Assembly (NCBI GenBank): GCA_946482635.1
Contig: CAMLSG010000226.1
Span: 1 to 8,815 of the forward strand
Length of the DNA stretch: 8,815 bases
Source of the DNA: an uncultured Duganella sp.
GTDB taxonomy: Bacteria; Pseudomonadota; Gammaproteobacteria; Burkholderiales; Burkholderiaceae
Direction of reading: 5' to 3'
The stretch's first letter is position 1. Each line of letters starts with the position of its first letter. The position numbers and the translations under genes are program-made. Under the pieces are notes generated by a model. It saw only the letters and a list, made by a program, of their open reading frames with translations. It made no database searches and was not told where the DNA came from. Shown here piece by piece: positions 6,115 to 8,815 of the stretch.

Positions 6115-8086
6115 TTTGACCAATCTGCTTGTCGAGGAACTTCTCGACCCGGCCCCAGAAGTCCAGGCGAGTCTTCAGCGTGCTCCAGCCGTGGCCTTCG
6201 CCGGCATATTCAACGAATTCGGCATCGGCCTTCGCGTCCCGCAATGCGCTGCGCATCTTGTTGAAGTGCGGCACGGGCACGCGGCGGTCATCGCTGCCGT
6301 GCGCCAGCAGCAGCGGGCGCTTGATGCGGGCGGCCTGTTTCAATGGCGAGGTGGCGACGAACTGTGCGGCGTCCTTTTCCAGGTCGCCCACCAGCACCGG
6401 CACGCCGTAAGCCTTGTAGTCGTCCGGCAGGTCGGACAGTACGGCCATCCCGCTCGAATACAGCAGCGGGATGTCGGTGACGGCCATGTAGGAAATCCCG
6501 CAGCGGTACAGGCCGGGATCGTTGACCAGGCCCATCAGGGTAGCGTAGCCGCCATAGCTTGCGCCCATGATGCAGACACGCTCAGGGTCGGCGATGCCTT
6601 TCTCAATCGCCCACTTGACGCTGTCGGCGATGTCGTCCTGCATCTTCAGGCCCCATTGTTTCAGGCCTGCGGAAAACAGCTTGAAGCCGTAGCCGCTCGA
6701 GCCGCGGAATTCCGGCTCCAGCACCGCGTAGCCGCGCGACGCCAGGAACTGGCCTTCGGCATCCCAGCCCCATTCGTTACCGCGCAAGTAAGGCCCGCCA
6801 TGCACCATTACGACCATCGGCAGCTTCTTGCCGCCTTTGGCTGGCAAGGTCAGCCAGGCCGGGATTTCCAGGCCGTCGCGGGCCCGGTATTTGACAAAGT
6901 CCTGGCGCCCCATCTCGCCTGGCTTGATGTCGGGATGCGTAGCGCCAATGCCTTTCAGTTCGCGGGTCTTGCTGTTGTACAGGGAATAGAAGAGTGGCTG
7001 GCGGTCCGAATAGCTGGCCACCAGCAGCCATCCGGTTTCCGGCAGGGCGGGCGGGGTGATGATGTTGTTGAAGCCTTGCAACTGCTGGTCTACCTCCTTT
7101 TGCGCCGCCTGCAGCGCCGGATCGAACCACGCGCTCGAGCGCGCATCGGCCAGGTAGTGAATGCCCACCAGGCGCTTGTTCGAATACACCATGTTGCCGC
7201 TGAAATCGAAGTCGGCCAGCACCACCAGTGGCTCCGCATCGAGCTTGCCGTTGGCCAGCGCCATTCGGTAAAGCGCAGCCTTGTCGCCGTTCCTGCGCGC
7301 CTTGACCAGCAGGTACTTGTCGTCATAAAAGCCGATGGGAGCGATGCTCCCCGGATTGCTGCCATAGGCGGCCTGGGTGGCAATTTCGCGCCATTCTCCG
7401 CCCCCTTGGTAATGGATGGTGTCAAGGCCATTCCTGGACGAGACCATGATGGCAGGCTGGCCTTTGTGGTCCAGCATCCATGCTTTCGCGATGCCGGGAT
7501 GGGGCAGCAGGCTGGATTGGCCGGTCATGGTGTCCAGCTTGACCAGTTCGGTTCGCTCGATTTCATAGCCTGCCAGCTGGGTCCAGATGGGCCGTTCGAC
7601 ATAAATCGTGTCCGAGTCCTGCGCTCCCTCTTCATCGGTCATGAAGGTATTCCAGGGTTCGACGCGGGTCTTGATGTGGGTACCGGTACTAGTACTGCCT
7701 TCCCGGTGTTCGGCCAACTGGCGGATCTGCTTGCCATCGCGGCTCATCGCGTACATGCCCGGCGCGGCATTCTTATCGCCGGTGGCTATCGTATTATCGG
7801 TGACCGTATACAGCAGGCGGTTATCGTTGATCCAGCGAATTTTGCCGACGTCATAGTCGGGCAGGCGGCCGCCGCCGACCACCTTGAGCGTTTCGTTGTC
7901 GAACACCATCACGGAATCGCGGGTGTCACGGCCGCCGACCCGCATGGCCAGGTAGCGGCCGCTTGGCGACAGCTTGGCATCCTTGAAATACGGGGCTTCG
8001 AAGAACTGCTGGGCAGGCGGTGCGGCGTGGGCCAGGCTGGACAAGGTAGCCAGACCGGCCAGAAAGTACAGGGAGAGAGTTTTCAT
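6101..8086 (-). CDS. Exported S9-family (prolyl oligopeptidase-like) serine peptidase, upstream paralogue
   Basis: The protein has 661 residues and starts at ATG 8086-8084. No good Shine-Dalgarno site precedes it, but the start is supported by the clean signal peptide MKTLSLYFLAGLATLSSLAHA/A. An N-terminal propeller-type region with the LSPSGRYLA start repeat, typical of this family, is followed by the hydrolase domain: HGGPY, nucleophile Ser510 in GASYGGY, Asp600 in HGSDDRRVP and His632 in GEGHGW. All three triad residues are present, so the enzyme should be active. The role is exported peptide or dipeptide hydrolysis; whether it is dipeptidyl, acylaminoacyl or oligopeptide cleaving cannot be read from sequence. 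It is the first gene of an S9 pair, overlapping the next by 14 nt. Over a 96-residue gap-free segment of the catalytic domain the two share 69 identities by hand count. GC is about 61% in four counted lines. Confidence 0.93.
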   Translation of the reverse strand: MKTLSLYFLAGLATLSSLAHAAPPAQQFFEAPYFKDAKLSPSGRYLAMRVGGRDTRDSVMVFDNETLKVVGGGRLPDYDVGKIRWINDNRLLYTVTDNTIATGDKNAAPGMYAMSRDGKQIRQLAEHREGSTSTGTHIKTRVEPWNTFMTDEEGAQDSDTIYVERPIWTQLAGYEIERTELVKLDTMTGQSSLLPHPGIAKAWMLDHKGQPAIMVSSRNGLDTIHYQGGGEWREIATQAAYGSNPGSIAPIGFYDDKYLLVKARRNGDKAALYRMALANGKLDAEPLVVLADFDFSGNMVYSNKRLVGIHYLADARSSAWFDPALQAAQKEVDQQLQGFNNIITPPALPETGWLLVASYSDRQPLFYSLYNSKTRELKGIGATHPDIKPGEMGRQDFVKYRARDGLEIPAWLTLPAKGGKKLPMVVMVHGGPYLRGNEWGWDAEGQFLASRGYAVLEPEFRGSSGYGFKLFSAGLKQWGLKMQDDIADSVKWAIEKGIADPERVCIMGASYGGYATLMGLVNDPGLYRCGISYMAVTDIPLLYSSGMAVLSDLPDDYKAYGVPVLVGDLEKDAAQFVATSPLKQAARIKRPLLLAHGSDDRRVPVPHFNKMRSALRDAKADAEFVEYAGEGHGWSTLKTRLDFWGRVEKFLDKQIGQNANP

Positions 8087-8204
8087 GGAAAACAGATGTT
8101 ACTAGAATGGCAATCAAAGTGACTAGTCCAAGCTGCTATGCTGTGGCCTGCGGATGTGGCGTACAAGCGACATTGGGCGCGCGTCCCGCGCCGGCAGGCC
8201 GCTG
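8087..8204 (-). promoter_or_regulatory. Intergenic region between symporter and S9 pair; probable S9 promoter
   Basis: This 118-bp gap lies between the symporter stop and the S9 start. The half next to the S9 gene (8087-8140) is AT-richer. It contains a -35-like TTGGAC on the minus strand (8126-8131) without a good -10 at normal distance, and a short inverted pair ACTAG (8101-8105) / CTAGT (8123-8127), a possible operator. The other half holds a 6-bp GC stem (8176-8181 with 8187-8192, 5-nt loop) without a T-run and a degenerate copy of the symporter tail. The promoter is inferred from gene layout. Confidence 0.35.
8149..8195 (-). repeat. Degenerate out-of-frame copy of the symporter 3' coding end
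   Basis: Bases 8149-8171 match 8234-8256, inside the symporter gene, at 21 of 23 positions. The next 24 bases (8172-8195 against 8257-8280) match at 18 of 24. On the minus strand the copy reads ...PARDARPMSLVRHIRRP, against PAPDERTLSLVRHIRTP at the true C-terminus. The offset is 85 bp, so the copy is in another frame and lies beyond the symporter stop at 8207-8205. It looks like a short tandem duplication of the gene end. Confidence 0.75.
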
Positions 8205-8815
8205 TTACTGATGCTCGGTTCGCGCTTCCGGCGTGCGGATGTGGCGCACCAGCGACAGCGTGCGCTCATCCGGCGCCGGCGTCAGCAGGCTGGCTGCGAC
8301 CAGTGCCGCCAGTCCCGCCGGCACGCCGAACACGCCGGCCGAATTGGCTGCGATGCCGAACCACTGGCCGCTGACGCTGCCGCCCAGCACGGGGTTAGCG
8401 TGCAGCATGTAATACAGGCAGGTGAAGAAGCCGGCCACCATCGCGGCCATCGCGCCATACTGGTTGGCGCGCTGCCAGAACACGCCGGCCACCAGGGCCG
8501 GGAACAGCGTCGATGCCGCCAGCGAGAAGGCGGCGCCCACCAGCGACAGGATGTCGCCCGGCTTGGTCGAGGCGGCATAGGCTGCAATGAAGGCCACCGC
8601 CAGCAGCAGCAGCTTGGAAATCGTCACCCGCTTCTGGGTCGACGCCTGCGGATCGACCAGCTTGTAATACACGTCATGCGACAGCGCGTTGGAAATCGCC
8701 AGCAGCAGGCCATCGGCGGTGGACAGCGCGGCGGCCAGGCCGCCTGCCGCCACCAGTCCCGACACCACATACGGCAAGCCCGCAATCTCCGGCGTGGCCA
8801 GCACCAGCACGTCGC
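8205..8815 (-). CDS. Sodium:solute symporter, VC_2705-like subfamily (C-terminal part, 5' end outside window)
   Basis: The frame is open from the right edge to TAA 8207-8205, giving the last 202 complete codons; a GTG at 8810 is internal and not a start. The sequence LPYVVSGLVAAGGLAAALST followed by ADGLLLAISNALSHDVYYK is typical of the sodium:solute symporter family, closest in my recognition to the acetate permease-like VC_2705 subfamily. About five membrane helices are visible: the segment before SHDVYYK, then KLLLLAVAFIAAYAAS, the ILSLVGAAFSLAASTLFPALVAGVFW region, AMAAMVAGFFTCLYYML and VPAGLAALVAASLL. A short cytosolic tail ends in SLVRHIRTPEARTEHQ. It imports an organic solute, probably a small carboxylate, with Na+. 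In this subfamily a small companion membrane protein often lies just upstream, outside this window. Substrate is not determinable. Confidence 0.9.
   Translation of the reverse strand, partial: DVLVLATPEIAGLPYVVSGLVAAGGLAAALSTADGLLLAISNALSHDVYYKLVDPQASTQKRVTISKLLLLAVAFIAAYAASTKPGDILSLVGAAFSLAASTLFPALVAGVFWQRANQYGAMAAMVAGFFTCLYYMLHANPVLGGSVSGQWFGIAANSAGVFGVPAGLAALVAASLLTPAPDERTLSLVRHIRTPEARTEHQ

Noticed and set aside
7687..7696. Ten-base palindrome GTACTAGTAC inside the upstream S9 gene
   Set aside because: It encodes part of a Ser/Thr/Gly-rich loop (GSTSTGT) and is probably a by-product of repeated codons rather than a regulatory site.
6068..8122. A 684-codon open frame on the + strand, fully antisense to the upstream S9 gene
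   Set aside because: The opposite strand encodes a full-length protein with signal peptide and complete catalytic triad. The + frame is low-complexity, rich in His/Gln/Arg/Ala, has no recognisable motif, and is explained by GC-rich codon bias.
8176..8192. GC-rich hairpin as a symporter terminator
   Set aside because: The 6-bp stem with 5-nt loop is present but no T-run follows on the minus strand, and it falls within the degenerate tail copy, so it may be incidental.
1..8815. A new defence, mobile or biosynthetic system
   Set aside because: No transposase, integrase, nuclease, toxin-antitoxin, synthase or repeat-array signal was found; the genes are household metabolic, regulatory, peptidase and transport types.

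Overview
The window looks like an ordinary chromosomal stretch from a GC-rich betaproteobacterium. The gene content (S9 peptidase pair, VC_2705-type symporter, PPi-dependent phosphofructokinase) and codon use would suit Burkholderiales, perhaps the Oxalobacteraceae (Massilia/Duganella-like). That placement is inference from protein character, not from a marker gene. No RNA gene, insertion sequence, CRISPR array, phage gene or plasmid function was seen.

Layout, left to right. The 3' part of a fatty acid hydroxylase/sterol desaturase gene (+) enters from the left edge. It meets, stop codon to stop codon, an exported metal-dependent cyclase-family hydrolase (-). A LysR-type regulator (+) is divergent from the cyclase across a 101-bp shared promoter region, the usual arrangement of a LysR regulator and its target. 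A 141-aa uncharacterised protein (+) follows. It converges, one base apart, on a PPi-type 6-phosphofructokinase (-). Upstream of the kinase on the same strand are two exported S9-family (prolyl oligopeptidase-like) serine peptidases. They are tandem paralogues overlapping by 14 nt. Further upstream, running off the right edge, is the C-terminal third or so of a sodium:solute symporter (-).

How the genes may work together. The two S9 peptidases are almost certainly co-transcribed and translationally coupled, and would trim peptides in the periplasm or outside the cell. Only 42 bp and no evident terminator separate them from the phosphofructokinase, so read-through into it is possible, although it has its own strong ribosome binding site. 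The LysR/cyclase pair is a plausible small catabolic or detoxifying unit of unknown substrate.

The most unusual points are these. (1) A degenerate copy of the symporter's C-terminal coding sequence lies just past its stop codon, offset by 85 bp and so out of frame. (2) The two S9 paralogues are strongly similar in their catalytic halves, including near-identical DNA blocks, while the downstream one has clearly lower GC. (3) The phosphofructokinase has PPi-type residues, with Asn at a position that is normally a metal-binding Asp. I did not find a convincing previously undescribed multi-gene system.
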